The notes beneath the pieces were generated by a model. That model was not told the DNA's origin, ran no database searches, and saw only the letters and a program-made list of their open reading frames with translations. Both the position numbers and the translations under genes were made by a program. From Adineta vaga (taxonomy: Eukaryota > Rotifera), in contig CP075496.1 of the NCBI GenBank assembly GCA_021613535.1, positions 5,518,001 through 5,582,000 of the forward strand: a stretch of 64,000 bases of DNA. Direction: 5' to 3'. This document shows, in pieces, positions 48,655-61,725 of this stretch; position 1 is the first letter of the stretch, and each line of letters starts with the position of its first letter.

Positions 48655-51600
48655 TCAACTAGAAACAATAGATGAATGCTGTTGTTGATATTGATTTAAA
48701 CGATATGGTTTGAGAAGATGAAGCATAGAATTGAGCAATTGATTAGTAAATGTATCTGAACGATCCAACAATAAACAATCATTATGTATTTGTTGAATTA
48801 TATCATACAAATTTTCTTCACGAATTATCCGACTATACCGCGCGCCTATGAAAAAAGATCAATGACATCTTTTAAGATCTCTTTTTGTCTTATTAAGACT
48901 ACTTACGATCTGTACTACAAACATGATAGATTGCCCAAATAGCCCATAATTGTACAACTGGTATTTGTGTGCAGTGAAGTAATGGAATAAATGGTTTGAA
49001 GGATCTAAAAGGATAGAGTACTTGTTAAGTTTAGAGAATATACAAAATAGCATGTTAGTAATTAAACCAAAATGCAAACAGTTACACACAAGAATTGAGT
49101 GTCAATTTTTGATTGAAATACGAGTTAAATGAATGGACAATAGTTAAGAAAAACGTTTTTGAGAGAACCTTAAAACTAAACAGTGAGTAATTTTTGGCTC
49201 GATCATTAAATGAACATGTAACTGGTACTAAATTTGGGTAGTGAAGAAATCTGATTAATGTTTTGTTTTGACACAACATACTTGCTAACATTTTTACTAC
49301 ACGAAAAATTGTAAGTACTAAATACGAGGAGCAGTCAATACGAATCGAACACTTTGTTCTAATAAACAAATATTTAAAGATGTAAGTATTAGTAAGATAA
49401 ATATTTAGTATTGATAGTACCATATAGTAATAAAGCATATTCTGATTATACGACTGTGAATGGCCTATTGAAAACTAAGGAGAAAAAGAAAACGAATTGA
49501 ACCAATCTTTTCTTACATATTTCGTAAGTCGAACTGTATTCTAGTAAGAGCGTTAACCTAGCACAACATTCTCAAGACTACTGAATTAGTTCTAAAATAA
49601 ATGGAAATATTCTATCCTTTCTTCTATCAATCAATTCGAAAAGAATAATAAAAAACATCAGAAAAATAGTTGTATTGTTAATCAATCCGCACTTTTTCAA
49701 TATAAAAAATGTCTAGTATCATCTAGGAAATTTTATATTGTTCTCATCTATTTTCTTACCTGTATGTCACCATATTTGTTTCAGGATTTTGCCATTTACA
49801 AATAGTATTTCTCATATCTTGACATAATTCTGTATCTATTTCTTGATTGATTTGTTCATACAAAAGATGAGCAAGAATACCAGCAGCAGAAAAAGCAATA
49901 TCAATGATTCCATCAGTTAAAAATCTTTGCATCAGTGGTATAATATCAATTGAATATAAATAAATTCGTAGATGAGATACTTCGGAAATATTACTTAATA
50001 ATCCAACAATTTTCGTTAATACAATCGTATCAGAGGCAAATAAATGAATTAAACGTTGAAATAATTGTAGGCCCATTGAATGTATAAAATGTTCGCAGAT
50101 AGTGGGATTTTCATCCGTTAAATTCCATAGAAGACTTAAAGAGAAACGTAAAGTATCGTCGCCAATTAATTGAAGATTATTATTTAATTCTTGTTCTGAC
50201 ACATCATCAAGTTGTTGAGGTTGATTCATATGTGTTGTTTGTAAACGATCGATCTGTTGTTCAATCAATTGAATAAGACGTTGTAAATTTGTTACGGAAC
50301 CCAACTGTGTACATTCATCAATAGTTAACTGAAAAAGAACAGAAAAGTAATGAAAATGTAGTTCAAAAGTTGGATAATCAAGTTTTTGTTAAATATATGA
50401 TATCAATACTTCTCTCAACAAAGATCATGATGACATAAAGTCAATATCAATGCATTAAAAATTGCAATCATTCATTTCATTATATGCCAGACATCAAGTG
50501 AATCATGTAACTGAGATATTGTCAAAAACAGAAACTCAACAGACTTTTCAAATAATTCCTAATAGCTAGAAAGAACGAATAATTATATTATCATTTCCTT
50601 ACTCTAGTTGTTAATAAAGCTAATACAGCAACACCAGGTTGTATAATTGCTAAATCTGAATAATTTTGTAGATTATTCATAACTAATGATGCTAATAGAT
50701 AAAAATTAAAAGTTGGTTCATGTAAAATCCTATCACTACATAATGTTAATAAGCAATTTTTTTGTAACTAAAAAATAGAACGAATCAAACATAACTCTTT
50801 TCTTCTTTCAATATAATTTTACTTGTTGTTGATTAGGAAATAATTCCATAACATGTGTTATTGCTTGAACAATTTTACCTAAATATTTCACATTAATCTG
50901 TTCGGTTAATGGTGTCCGTGTTAGATTGTAAATACATGCTGTTGATGCCATTTGAACCGTTTGTAAATTACTATGTATCGACATAGTATAGAGAATCAAT
51001 TTAATAAGAACATTTTGATGTTTTGGTTGGTAGGAACGTGTTAAGAAGAAAATTTGATACAGAATTTTTTGTACAAAACTTGCACGTTCATTATAACGTT
51101 TTAATGATTCAATTAAACATGGTTCATACATATTAAAATCATCTTTTGTTATGATCAATGAAATAATTTCATGTAAATCAAACGTATATTGTCGAGATTT
51201 TGAATAACATGGGTTCGTGATATCAAAGAGATATTTTGGATATTTTTCATTGATGGAAAATAAACCGATAAATTGCAGATTGGAATGCGTAAGTAGAAAA
51301 TTGTAGAGAGATTTCGATAGAAGATTCTGATGACCACTTAAATCGAAATGTTTTAAGTTGCTTAAACAATTTTCTTCTGTTAAAAGTTTATTAATATCGT
51401 ATTCACTATTGGATTGAGGAGAACGACTATTATCAAAACTAATATCAAGATATTCAAGTGATTTTAATTGAGATAAAATTTGATAGATTGTTGGATTTTG
51501 TTGTGAATGTATTGAACAATTGTATAAATTTAACCATTTTAATTTACTTGATAATTTTAATAGAGAAGTAAATGATGATAATAAACAACATAAAGATATA

Positions 51601-53007
51601 TCTAGTGTATCTAATTTTTCGAATGAATCAATTAGAATATCTAGACAATGATTTTTTATGTCAGTATTGCTAAGATTTAATGATGTTAAATTCGTAAATT
51701 TAAGTATAAGACGAAGATTAGTTGGAAGAACATGTACAGATGTAGTCATAATTGGTGGAGAATTCGTCGAACTATAAATAAAATAAAAATAAGAAGAGTT
51801 TTACAATCTTGATCTTTGCAAGACAAAAATCTTGTGATCTCAATAACAACATATTTTCCATCGCGTGATTTACGGTATTTACATTAGAGTACATGGAAAG
51901 AATAGACTGCTGTTCTTCATATATGATTCAATACGGTAAAAGCTAATCAATTGGAAAACCAGATGCATACTGAGAGAACAAGAAAATTTTCTCTAATGTA
52001 TTTTTTATGCTCTGCAAAGCGTCAAAATGGATTACAGTATTAATTAATTCTTAGAATATGCAGTAAATATTTCGAAATCTTTCAAACTTACCATTTTGTG
52101 AGTGGTGACATGTCAACTAATGAATGTTTTCGTGTAACTGTCGAATGATAAGCAGCAAAGAATTTATAATGAGCAATATTGAGAATTTTCAATCGTTGAT
52201 ATGTTAATGGATGTAAACTATTTAAAATTGTATAAAATAATTTTTGATGAGAAAATCCTTCGGATAAAGTTGGTGAACGTTGAAAAAGATATCGATTTAC
52301 TAAAGATATTCTTGGTAAATCGCCTTGTGATTGACAATATAATTGATGTAAAATTAATGGACCATAAATTGTATAAATATCTTCCAATTTCGAAGTTTTC
52401 GATGGACATATATGTTGATAAAATAATTCATTAGTTGAAACATTCGATCGAGAATTATTTGATTCTTTAAAAAGAATTTTTAATTCATTTAAATATGGAT
52501 GTTGATTAAGTATATGGCATTGTAATCGACTTAGATATTTAACATTAAGAATAATTCGTTTCAAACATGTGACATTAGAAGAAAAAAATGTTAAGGTAAA
52601 ATCATTCAATTGATTATGTCTGACTAAATGATGACTAAGACGTTCAGATAATATTGTATTTAAAGGACAAAGTCCAAGAAGAAATTGTTCGAGATATGAT
52701 GAACGACGATGAGATTCTAATTGTGACTAAAACAAAAGAATAGAATCATAACTCATGAAACTGTTCAATGTTGATAGTTTACCTCGTAAACGCTGACATC
52801 TATTGTTTGATCGGTCGATCGTTCTTCATCAGTTCGATAATATTTTCGTTTTCGTTGATCATTTAATGACGATTGATTCTTTTCATCTCGATATATTTTA
52901 TCAACATAGTGTTCAATTTGTTTTTTCCATATTAGTTCATCATATTTGATTAAAGAAACAAATTTATGTAAACAAATTGTACATAATTTATCGGGATTGT
53001 CAACCAT
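48655..53007 (-). CDS. ZYG11/ZER1-family substrate receptor of CUL2 ubiquitin ligase
   Basis: Seven exons encode roughly 940 residues, longer than human ZYG11B (744) or ZER1 (766). Family members are leucine-rich/armadillo receptors that bring N-terminal-glycine degrons to CUL2-Elongin. The N-terminal part is LCTICLHKFVSLIKYDELIW, then low-complexity sequence. Leucine-rich repeats follow: LTSLNLSNTDIKNHCLDILI, LKWLNLYNCSIHS, LKSLEYLDISFDNSR. The armadillo part has MASTACIYNLTRTPLTEQ, LSLLWNLTDENPTICEHFI, VGLLSNISEVSHLR and FSAAGILAHLLYEQINQE. NMVTYRSFKPFIPLLHC with VVQLWAIWAIYHVCSTD is the substrate-pocket region closest to ZYG11B (AYRSFNPFFPLL; GVQLWAVWAMQHVC). A 750-base intron (about 49008-49757) interrupts this block. 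ZYG11 versus ZER1 is unresolved; I favour ZYG11. Confidence 0.9.
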
Positions 53008-53394
53008 GGAATAATATTTAATTAATTAATTAATTAATACCATTTTGATTTAATTATGGTTTTGGACGGATATATTAGAAAGATTCAATTATAATTACAA
53101 TCTTAAATGAAAACAAAGAAAATAATTTATGTTGATGCTTGTTTTTAAGCGTAATAACGATTAATAGAATAACAATAAAAACAAAACAAATGTGATCGAA
53201 GATAAAGAAGAAGAAAAAAACAAAGAGAAGAATTTTGTTTCCTAGTAAACACGAATCTAGCTCATAAGCAGTAAAAGTTAATGATATTTCACTTTAAATA
53301 AAAAAAACGAAAATAAGCATATTCTAGTGCACTGAACCCATATGAGAACTAAAACAAGATAATTATGTGGTTTTTCATGATGAGAAAACAAATA
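53008..53394. other. Spacer upstream of ZYG11-type gene
   Basis: About 390 bases with five tandem AATT/TTAA-type units (near 53016-53038) just before the ZYG11 start. Presumed promoter plus the GORASP 3' UTR. Confidence 0.45.
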
Positions 53395-53515
53395 TTAATG
53401 GTCATGACTGTGACCATGACCGCCATCATGATCGTGACTGTGTCCATGACCATCACTATGATCATGTGAATGACCATGTCCATCAGCACCATGATCATGT
53501 GAATGACCATGATGA
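53395..53515 (-). repeat. HGHSHDH-coding repeat at GORASP C-terminus
   Basis: Four near-identical coding units (His-Gly-His-Ser-His-Asp-His) with short Gly/Asp-containing spacers. On the plus strand they appear as repeated GACCATG/CATGACC words at about 53399-53510. Confidence 0.9.
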
Positions 53516-55058
53516 TCATTAGCAAATGGGGATGCACGAGATGGTTGTTGACCAGATGATGTTGGCGGTGGTGGTGGTGGAATAGAGAAAGTATTCAATG
53601 TATTTGGATATGTATTAATGGCGGGATTGAATTGAAATGGTGGTGGTGGTTGTTGTTGTTGTTGTTGTTGTTGAGAATCAGAAAATAACGAGGGAGGAAC
53701 CGGTTGAAAATACTGCTGTTGCGGTTGTTGATACTGCGGCTGTTGATACTGTGGCTGTTGAGAATTGAATGGTGCAAAATTAAATGGAGCCATTGTTGGA
53801 GGAGGCATAACAGAAGAAAATTGATCAGTTGGGCCTAAGTTTGTGGGTTGTTGAGCAGATGGTGGAGGGAGTGTGTTAGGATATTGGGGATTAGTAAATG
53901 TAGGATTGAAAGTACCAGTATTTGAAGGAGCATTGGTTAATGATTGATTTAGTGTCATATCACCAAAATATCTAGACAAAACAAAAATGAGGCGTTCGAT
54001 GACAAATAATCAATATCTATATACTTCGCAAATTGACTTGGATCATTTGTTGTTGACATCATTGGTTGAGCTGCAAAATTTGTTGTTGATGTTGTTGGTT
54101 GAAATGCAACGTTAGGTGATGATAATGTTTCATTCGTTGCAGTTGTATTGGTATTAACTGATGGTGGAACAAACAAATTTGGCATTGTCACTGTTATCGG
54201 TGGCATATTTGCTGGTTGAAGAGTAAAATTCATATTTGCACCTATATTCGTATTCGCTGGTGGTAATGTTGAAAGTAATGATGCTTTATCAAGACCATTA
54301 TTACCATTTGGTATTCCTGAATTAGTTGCTACTTGTGGTTTGTTTGCTGCTGGTGAACTAGCAGTTCGAATAGGTATTCGATGAAGATAACCATAACCAA
54401 TACCACAACCTAAACTACCTTCTCCACCCCAACCAACATTTGGTGTAAGCGTAATTTCACGTGTCATATCACTTTCACTATTATAAACGTAAAGCTTCAG
54501 AGGCTTTCCTTCGTTGCTTTCAATTAAAGTAAATAAATCTTCGGCATCATTTAATAGAGTATCGGCGCCAATCATATAATCTGTATGCGAACGTAAACCT
54601 GCTAGAGCTGCCGGTGAATGAGCTTGAACATCAAGAACATGCCAAACATTTTCATTTGCTTTATCAAAGGTGCAAAAACGAATACTTAAACCAAGTAAAC
54701 CCTATTGAAAAACGAAAAACAAATAATTATTGAAAAGACAATAGAATTCTGCTCTTTTTCTATATAATAAACATACTTGACCACCCCAATTTTCATGAGG
54801 AATTAATGTTAATTGCCGCACAGTTTGTGTTTTACTACTATAAACAAGTAACTCCACTGGTTTACCAACACTTTCTTTTAATACTTCTTTGAATCTATCG
54901 TTATCTGTATCAAGTCTAAAACCATTGATACTAACAATAAAATCAAAATATGCTTCTAAACCAGCTTTATGACCCGGTGAGCCATCTTGTACACGAAGAA
55001 CATGATAACCTTCACTACCACCACCTGGTATTTTTAAATTACTACCACCAAGACCCAT
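53395..55058 (-). CDS. GORASP2: Golgi reassembly-stacking protein (GRASP55/65) with His-rich tail
   Basis: Three exons (54777-55058, 54025-54701, 53395-53971) encode 511 residues. GRASPs tether Golgi cisternae and assist unconventional secretion. The start [17 protein letters not shown] gives a Gly2 N-myristoylation site. PDZ1 runs [63 protein letters not shown]2 includes [51 protein letters not shown] and [20 protein letters not shown], almost as in human. The SPR region after about residue 205 is Pro/Asn/Thr/Gln-rich with [14 protein letters not shown] repeats. The last 40 residues contain four copies of HGHSHDH separated by Gly/Asp, ending at the stop. That tail is unlike human GORASP1/2 and looks like a metal-binding segment. 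GORASP2-like is favoured, though invertebrates often have one gene. Confidence 0.95.
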
Positions 55059-55760
55059 GCTAATCGAATGATTAGTAGAATATCAAAAAATGTCTTCGTT
55101 TTTCGTATGAAAGCAACGAAATTTCCTCTTCCTATAGATGAGATGGGATAGGACAGGATAGTAATTGTTGGCCAAGAATGACACAATTCTTGGTTTGTCC
55201 AATTAAATTCGCTATGTGAATCCTTTGTTGTCTCTTCAATTAATATTTTCATTAGAAGTCACTTCAAAAAGAACATTGAAAAAAAAAAAGATTTTTGCAA
55301 TATTTTAATAATTATCAAAGAATGAATTTTGACAATGTTTATGTGATACAGCGACATCTTTCAGTTAATTTTAAACTTGCAATTGTGTTGTTGAATTCTG
55401 CAGATCAAACGAAAAAAGAAGGTGTTTCACTCATATGTTCAGCAATTCATAGACAATCACTACAGATCATTACAAATTATACAAAGACTTGTCCCATAAC
55501 ATAGCGAGCATTAGAAATATGAAGAAGCATTTTAACAGTGTCAACTTTATTTCTATATAGTTCCATTCTCGTTAATACAGACCACATAGACATAGATTGA
55601 ACTTTTACGAAAGAAAAAGAGACAGATGATTATTCGTAAATTGATTACAACAAGTATTTAGACAGCAAAGAAAAGAAATGAAATAAAACGGTGACTAGTT
55701 TGAAAACCACTGATATCATTCATACTGTCGATTGAAAACTACGAATAATTTCAATAAGTA
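55059..55760. other. Intergenic, no gene seen
   Basis: About 700 bases between the GORASP start and the next minus-strand stop. It holds the GORASP promoter and 5' UTR. Open frames at 55034-55252 (-) and 55295-55504 (+) show no recognisable similarity. Confidence 0.4.
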
Positions 55761-57526
55761 TTACACACAACCAAGTAAGAATAAACGTCTTGCTTTCATA
55801 TAATAATCATTGATCGTATGTTTATGTTCCGATGGTAATTTTTGTTCAAATTTAACTACAGCAAAATGACTCTGCTGCATTGTATCTTTTGTATCACCGA
55901 GTTCGAGATCTCCTGATAAAATGTAACGATCAGATACATCATCATCTGTTACTTGTGACGAAAGAACAAGACGAAAACAAGAATCAATTTGACGTTGAAA
56001 CTGTCCAGTAATTTCAAGACGACCATTACCCAAACATTTCATATGGCCTCTAGAAAAAAATAAAATAAAAAAGATTTTTTCTTTAATATTACATCGTTGT
56101 TATAAATATTCATGAAAGCAAATTTTGTTACTTATATATGCTAATAAACTGAATTCATTATCATTCAATACACAACGAAATCATTTTTCTTCAGTGTATA
56201 TTAAATAAGTTTTTCTAAAGAAATTTGTTCAAGTTAATGTCCCGCTAAGACATTTAGATAAATAATAATGAATGTATGCTAGTATTTTATTGTATGTCAT
56301 TGTTTAAAATTTTCTTTTCTTATGATTCGCGTGTCATTATCTAAATCTATTTCGTCGTCTAGTCATGAAAAACATATTATTTCAGTAATATCAAATCCAT
56401 TAAGAGTACAAGATCATATCATGTTAATGTCTTTACTTCCTGTACATAGGTTCATCAATGACATTTCTTAATAATAAAATGCATTTTTGATGAAATAAAA
56501 CATTAAAAAATTGACCATCATTCTCATTTCCTTCTTTTTTTCTCTTTTCCTAACGCATGAATATCTACAATTACTCGTTGAATTCAATTAGTCAGCAACC
56601 AGAAAATGCCCTCATGCTCGGTTATAATTCGATTAATGGATGGCGATGAGAAGATGAATTTTTTCTTCGGTCGCTGATCATCTTAGGATAAATAAATATT
56701 TCTTCTATTATAAGTAAGCACTGAGATATGCCGTTGTACTATACATTCCGAAAGAAAACTCTTATTCCGTTTTTTTTCTTCTTCTTCTCTTTAATTCTCC
56801 TCTGACGACCTATCGAATATGTCTGTCTGTCAATCATATTGGTGTGTACATGTATGGAACATGTAATGTCATATAATCGTATTTGTACTTGAACAAAAAA
56901 AAAAGAGGTTGATGATTATTTCATACTTTGCATGTTATTGTCATTATGTATAAGTATGCGAGAGAAGACTTGACCTCGTCGTGTTCTCACCGATGTAACA
57001 TGCTTGCATGTTGCCTGTCACATATAGATACAATGCCGACTAACGCGACTAATTATCAATCCTTTCAAGACATGTATAGAGATACAGATGGAAATCGTCA
57101 AGAGATAGAAAGATTCAATGTGTTATTCAACGCACAATTAAGCTCATTATATGTGTTTGATTTTCTTTTTAATAGATATTCAAGATTAGGTAAATATCTT
57201 AGATTCTGTGTAAAGCAGAAAGATTTTCTGGTTCTCTTGAGAATTAATACAATATAAATCATAATATCTTTTCTCATTATTGATGTAAAACAATGAACAT
57301 ACTTTGTAAGACTTGTTCGATGACCCAATTGTTCAATAATTTGACATTTAGTTTTTGACCACCAGACTGTTTTAATTGTCCAATATGAAATAAGAGCTGG
57401 TTTTGGCCAACTTTCATATGCATAAAAACGAATTTTTGTTCGACGATGTTCACCAATTTCACGTAATAATTTCCGACCACATTGACCACGTGTTTCTTCG
57501 TAATAGAACGAATCGGTCAATTTCAT
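55761..57526 (-). CDS. Unrecognised two-exon gene, about 168 aa
   Basis: Exon 1 (about 57297-57526) and exon 2 (55761-56047) join in consistent phase (AA|A) across an intron of about 1.25 kb, with a GTATGT donor and TTTTTTTCTAG acceptor. The joined protein starts MKLTDSFYYEETRGQCGRKL. It continues KIRFYAYESWPKPALISYWT and KTVWWSKTKCQIIEQLGH, then GRLEITGQFQRQIDSCFRLV, and ends DYYMKARRLFLLGCV. It is compact and rich in aromatic and charged residues, so it reads as a folded domain, not low-complexity. No signal peptide or membrane helix is visible. A TTTTGTTAG acceptor two bases before the ATG means the start may lie in a further upstream exon. I do not recognise the family. Confidence 0.6.
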
Positions 57527-60500
57527 CTCTAACAAAATTCGACAAGTGTATATATAATCTTAGACAACTCTATTTCAAATCTATATATTTATATACATAC
57601 TTAATAATAACTAATTACAAATCAGTAATAGATGTGGATATGACAAGGAATCAAAGAAAAGAATAATCACAATAATAATTGCGTATAGTTCGTGTCCGAG
57701 TAACGACTAGAAAGAGATAAGCGAGAAGATATAAAGAGAAACACTCGTTGTTGTTCTTTCTCTCGTTCTTTTCGTCCTCGTTCGTTAATGGAACAAAGAA
57801 AGACGATCCGTTGAATAGTAATATTATTTTTTCTTTTCCATTTCTTGTATTGCAAGAGAAAAATGAACAGTTCTTCTTCGCCTTATAGAAATAGAAAGAT
57901 AGAAAGAAAAGAGAAATACTATATTACTTGTTCATTTCATCAGAATATCGTCTTTTCTTTTAGTTTTTATTCGAAGAATGTCGTTCATCGTCTTGCTCTC
58001 TCCCTCCCTCTCTCTCTCTCTCCTTCTCAAACGCTCGAAGGCATAGAGAATCAATTTCCTTCTGTCTCTAGTTTTTTATTACTATCTACGAAGCCGAGAA
58101 AGAGTGAACAAGAAACGATAGATAGACAGACAGTAAACTACACTACGATGTCTTCGTTGTTGATTAGTACTCACCACATAACATGATGCATACAAATTCA
58201 TTCAATTTCATTATGTAAATCAATTGTGACTACCCGCAACGTTCTATTGTGGTCACCATGTGTATATATGCACATCAGTATTGACCAATACTTAGTTTCT
58301 CTTATAAGAATCATATAAGCACAGTAGGTTATTAAAAACATTCAACATTTGTTCTTGGAAAACAAATGAGTATGATACATAATCACTGAATAATATATAC
58401 CATCGTGTTACATGTGTTGGTTTTCTCTTGAAATTAGTCAAAAATAGAAATAATAAGAGAAAAAAATCTCATATTTAACTAATATTTATGAAAGATTATC
58501 AAAATGATCATGTCTGACATATAAGTTTATGATTAATTTTGTTACAAAAACAATCCTTGTAAGAAGAATATAAGATTCACTCTTCGATGTCATGTTCTAT
58601 TATGATTTTTTTTCTCCGATTATATCGTTCGTAATACAAATAAAAACATATTTGACAAAAGAAATTCTATCAAATAATGATCGATTGAATATCTAAAATA
58701 ACTCCCTAGAGTAATCATTGGATATTACAATACAAATATATTTCTAATAGACGACGAATATAGCAATAAGACGATGAATGTTCTGCTTCAAGTATTCTTT
58801 CTTTTTATTCCAAACAAAAGCATGCTATCATACTTCTATATAATATTCTGCCGTTTAAATATTAAGTGGTTTATTGCAGTTCTATTTATTCAATTGACGA
58901 GAAAATGACAATCAACAATATATACGAACATTTATAAATCTCTTTTTTCACTATTGTAAAAACATTTCAAGTAAAAAATTGATTATGACACTAAACATGA
59001 TAGATTATCTTTAATAAATATAGTTACGAGAGAAGTTCGATAATATTAGTAGTGCATGATTTCCGTTATTGCATGTCAGTGATAGTATTTAGTAATTGAT
59101 ATCGAGGAAATACTTCTCATATAATCAACGATGAAGATCACTTCCTGATAGTTTTAGACAGATAGCTAACGAAGGTCATCGTTGATATGTATGGTTGAGA
59201 ATAAAAATTGATTAACGACTACTTATGAAAAAGAATGATACATTGAATTTAATAAAGTATTTGTGAATATCAGATATTTTCATATAGATTGCTAAGGTAT
59301 AATCCTGGATTTGAATATCAATACAGATGGAAGACAACGATTTTTGAAAATTATTCATAATTTCTGCAATAAGTTTTGTTTGACAATGTCCTCTATTGAT
59401 TCATTCTCAAGGTTTTTTGTTGTATTCGTATCCATACATTTTTTATTGATTCGAAATAGAATTAATTCAGATTTTTTAAAACGATTAACAATACATATGT
59501 TATAGAATCATTATTGCAAATATTTTAGTTGATTAGGAAGTATGATATCTTAAGTAATTGAACTGAACTGAAATGTGATGTACAGTTAATATATAGGTTT
59601 GATAAATAAAATTGAAAAAAATGTCGCTGTTTACTCATATATGAATCATTTCACATTCGATTTTAATAAATGACGAATCGTTGAAAAACATTATGTTTAC
59701 TATCTATTTACCTTGATTCATAATTATATCTTGTATACTCTTTCATCTATCTCTTCTCATGTGTCCTTAAAGTTTGAAGTTAAAAGGTAGAAATATACTT
59801 GTTGTTTGTTAATCATGCTTTTTTTTATAAATACCATGTTGATAAACAATCATCGAATAATGTTTACCACGAATAAAATAGCATTTTCATCGGAAAAACA
59901 AACCCATACCTATTGATTTATGAATATGTAATATGGTTGCGCATGAAATATGATGTTTTTCTTCTACTTCAATTATATAGTAGATACATGTTTACTCTCA
60001 GCATAGTAAAACTATTATTAGAGCGACAATAATTACATATTGTCGTAATATTTTAAAATTACATCTATTTTAAGCATGCATGATACCATGGAATATATAA
60101 TTCAATGTAATATCTACACTTCTCTGATCTTATAGACTCTATAATAAACTATGATTATTGTTGATTGAAGAATTTCAAATAAATCATTATGATTTAGAAT
60201 GAACCTAATCCTTTATCGCATCGAAGAGAAAGTGGTAAATATTTAGATGTTTGATGTCATATATGAAAGAGAAGTCAACTTACTATATATCAACTACAAA
60301 ACTACTCATGTCTTATTTTTCAATGTCATACGAATGTGAAATGTTCTCTGTTGCAAAGGTTTCGATGAATTTTCAATGCATAATCAATTTGTGAATGTCT
60401 ACATAAGAAAGATGAGTATACAATGATTTGTTTCCAATGTGAAATATATTTATCTATCTATCTATTCAGTTAACTTTGCGTGATTTGTATGAAAGCTACA

Positions 60501-61725
60501 TTTCTGATGACAATTTTGCTGCAAATGCAAGATATGAAGCTGAATTTTTCGAAATGGTATTGAATTATACTGTGCAAAATGAAATGTATATTATGAGAAT
60601 GGAAATAGTGCGATTTTCAGTTTATGCTGGATATAGTTTTTCTATAGCTATTAATTTGCATGAAAGTTATAAATGATGGCTTGCTTGTTTTTAAATTTTC
60701 ATTTTCACAATTTTATGCCGTAGTTAGCGATAAAATTGTTTTTCACTATAAACTCACATCAGTTATTGTGCTTATATTTCTCTTCCTCTCTTTCTCTGTT
60801 CATGGACAGTATCAGAAATTAACTTTTACTATACTCAATATGAAGACAAAGCATCACGGATATGCTTGATTTTTCTCTGTAAGAAATTTAATAGCACGAT
60901 CTTATCTATATATTTTCCACAGAATTTATATGTACCCTTGTTGCAAGTAAGATCGAAAATTACTTGACAATTTTTTCACATTATTGCCACCAACTTGTCT
61001 TTGATGAATTATTATCTATATTCATTCATTGATGATGATGATAATACTTTAGATCGCGTAATAATGTATCCATCTACAGTTTCTTTCATATATACACACA
61101 CACAAATGTTGCGCAGCCGATTGTAATCCACATTTTTACTCTAGCTATAGACCAGCTGGATCCCCTTGCCATTCATCAATATGGCATTCATAACCATCCT
61201 TTCACAATCCATCGACATTCGGTTTTTGTTACATATATGCCAGTTTCAATCCAAGACATTTATAGATGTAGCGAGAATGAATGTGATGTTGACAGAATAG
61301 TTTAAAACCGTTCATTATGGTAACATTATATTTCTTGTTGTGAACAACAGTATTTCATCAATTGTAGGCGATCATATTTGTATCGAACGGAGAAACAAGA
61401 AAAAAAACAAGAGGAAAACGGCAGTAACAACAAGGAACAGACTATACTAATAACACTTGTTTGCTCTATTGTATATAATAGACAAACACAGACAGAGTTT
61501 ACGTAGAACTGATGATGAAAAAAGCAGACGTCCACCATGTTTGCGTAGTAGCTTTTTTTTAAATGAAAAAGACATAGAAACACAAAAGAATAGAATGCAT
61601 TTTTTACAAAGAAACAGAAAATATGACATATTTATGTGGATTTGTCTTGGAAAAATGATGAAGATCCGCATTCGCAGATGTTTACTATCCAGAAGGAGAA
61701 AATCGAAACGAAAGGATACACGAGA
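57527..61725. other. Long intergenic region, one possible orphan exon
   Basis: About 4.2 kb with no complete gene. It includes a CT-rich microsatellite near 57995-58025 and long AT-rich stretches. Only 60475-60676 reads like coding sequence (listed separately), and 61115-61305 is less AT-rich with one open frame. The 57667-58186 open frames come from polypurine/polypyrimidine DNA. Confidence 0.45.
60475..60676 (+). pseudogene. Possible orphan exon or gene remnant, faintly SAC3/GANP-like
   Basis: After a pyrimidine-rich TCTATTCAG acceptor an open frame runs LTLRDLYESYISDDNFAANA, then RYEAEFFEMVLNYTVQNEMY. Its amino-acid make-up looks like real protein, unlike the surrounding open frames. The pattern L.DLY...(A)..EAEF....L recalls SAC3/GANP/MCM3AP proteins, but the match is short. 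No convincing upstream exon, start codon or continuing domain was found, though small acceptor/donor-flanked pieces exist downstream at about 60809 and 60922. It is either a decayed copy or part of an unseen gene. Confidence 0.28.

Noticed and set aside
49082-49438. 118-codon minus-strand open frame
   Set aside because: Lies wholly inside the 750-base intron of the ZYG11-type gene and shows no family features.
53395-53515. His-rich tail taken as part of a separate ZIP/ZnT zinc transporter
   Set aside because: It is in frame with, and spliced in phase to, the GRASP PDZ domains; no transmembrane segments are nearby.
57667-58186. Overlapping open frames on both strands (62 and 113 codons)
   Set aside because: Arise from GA/CT-rich simple sequence, including a CTCTCT microsatellite; no protein-like pattern.
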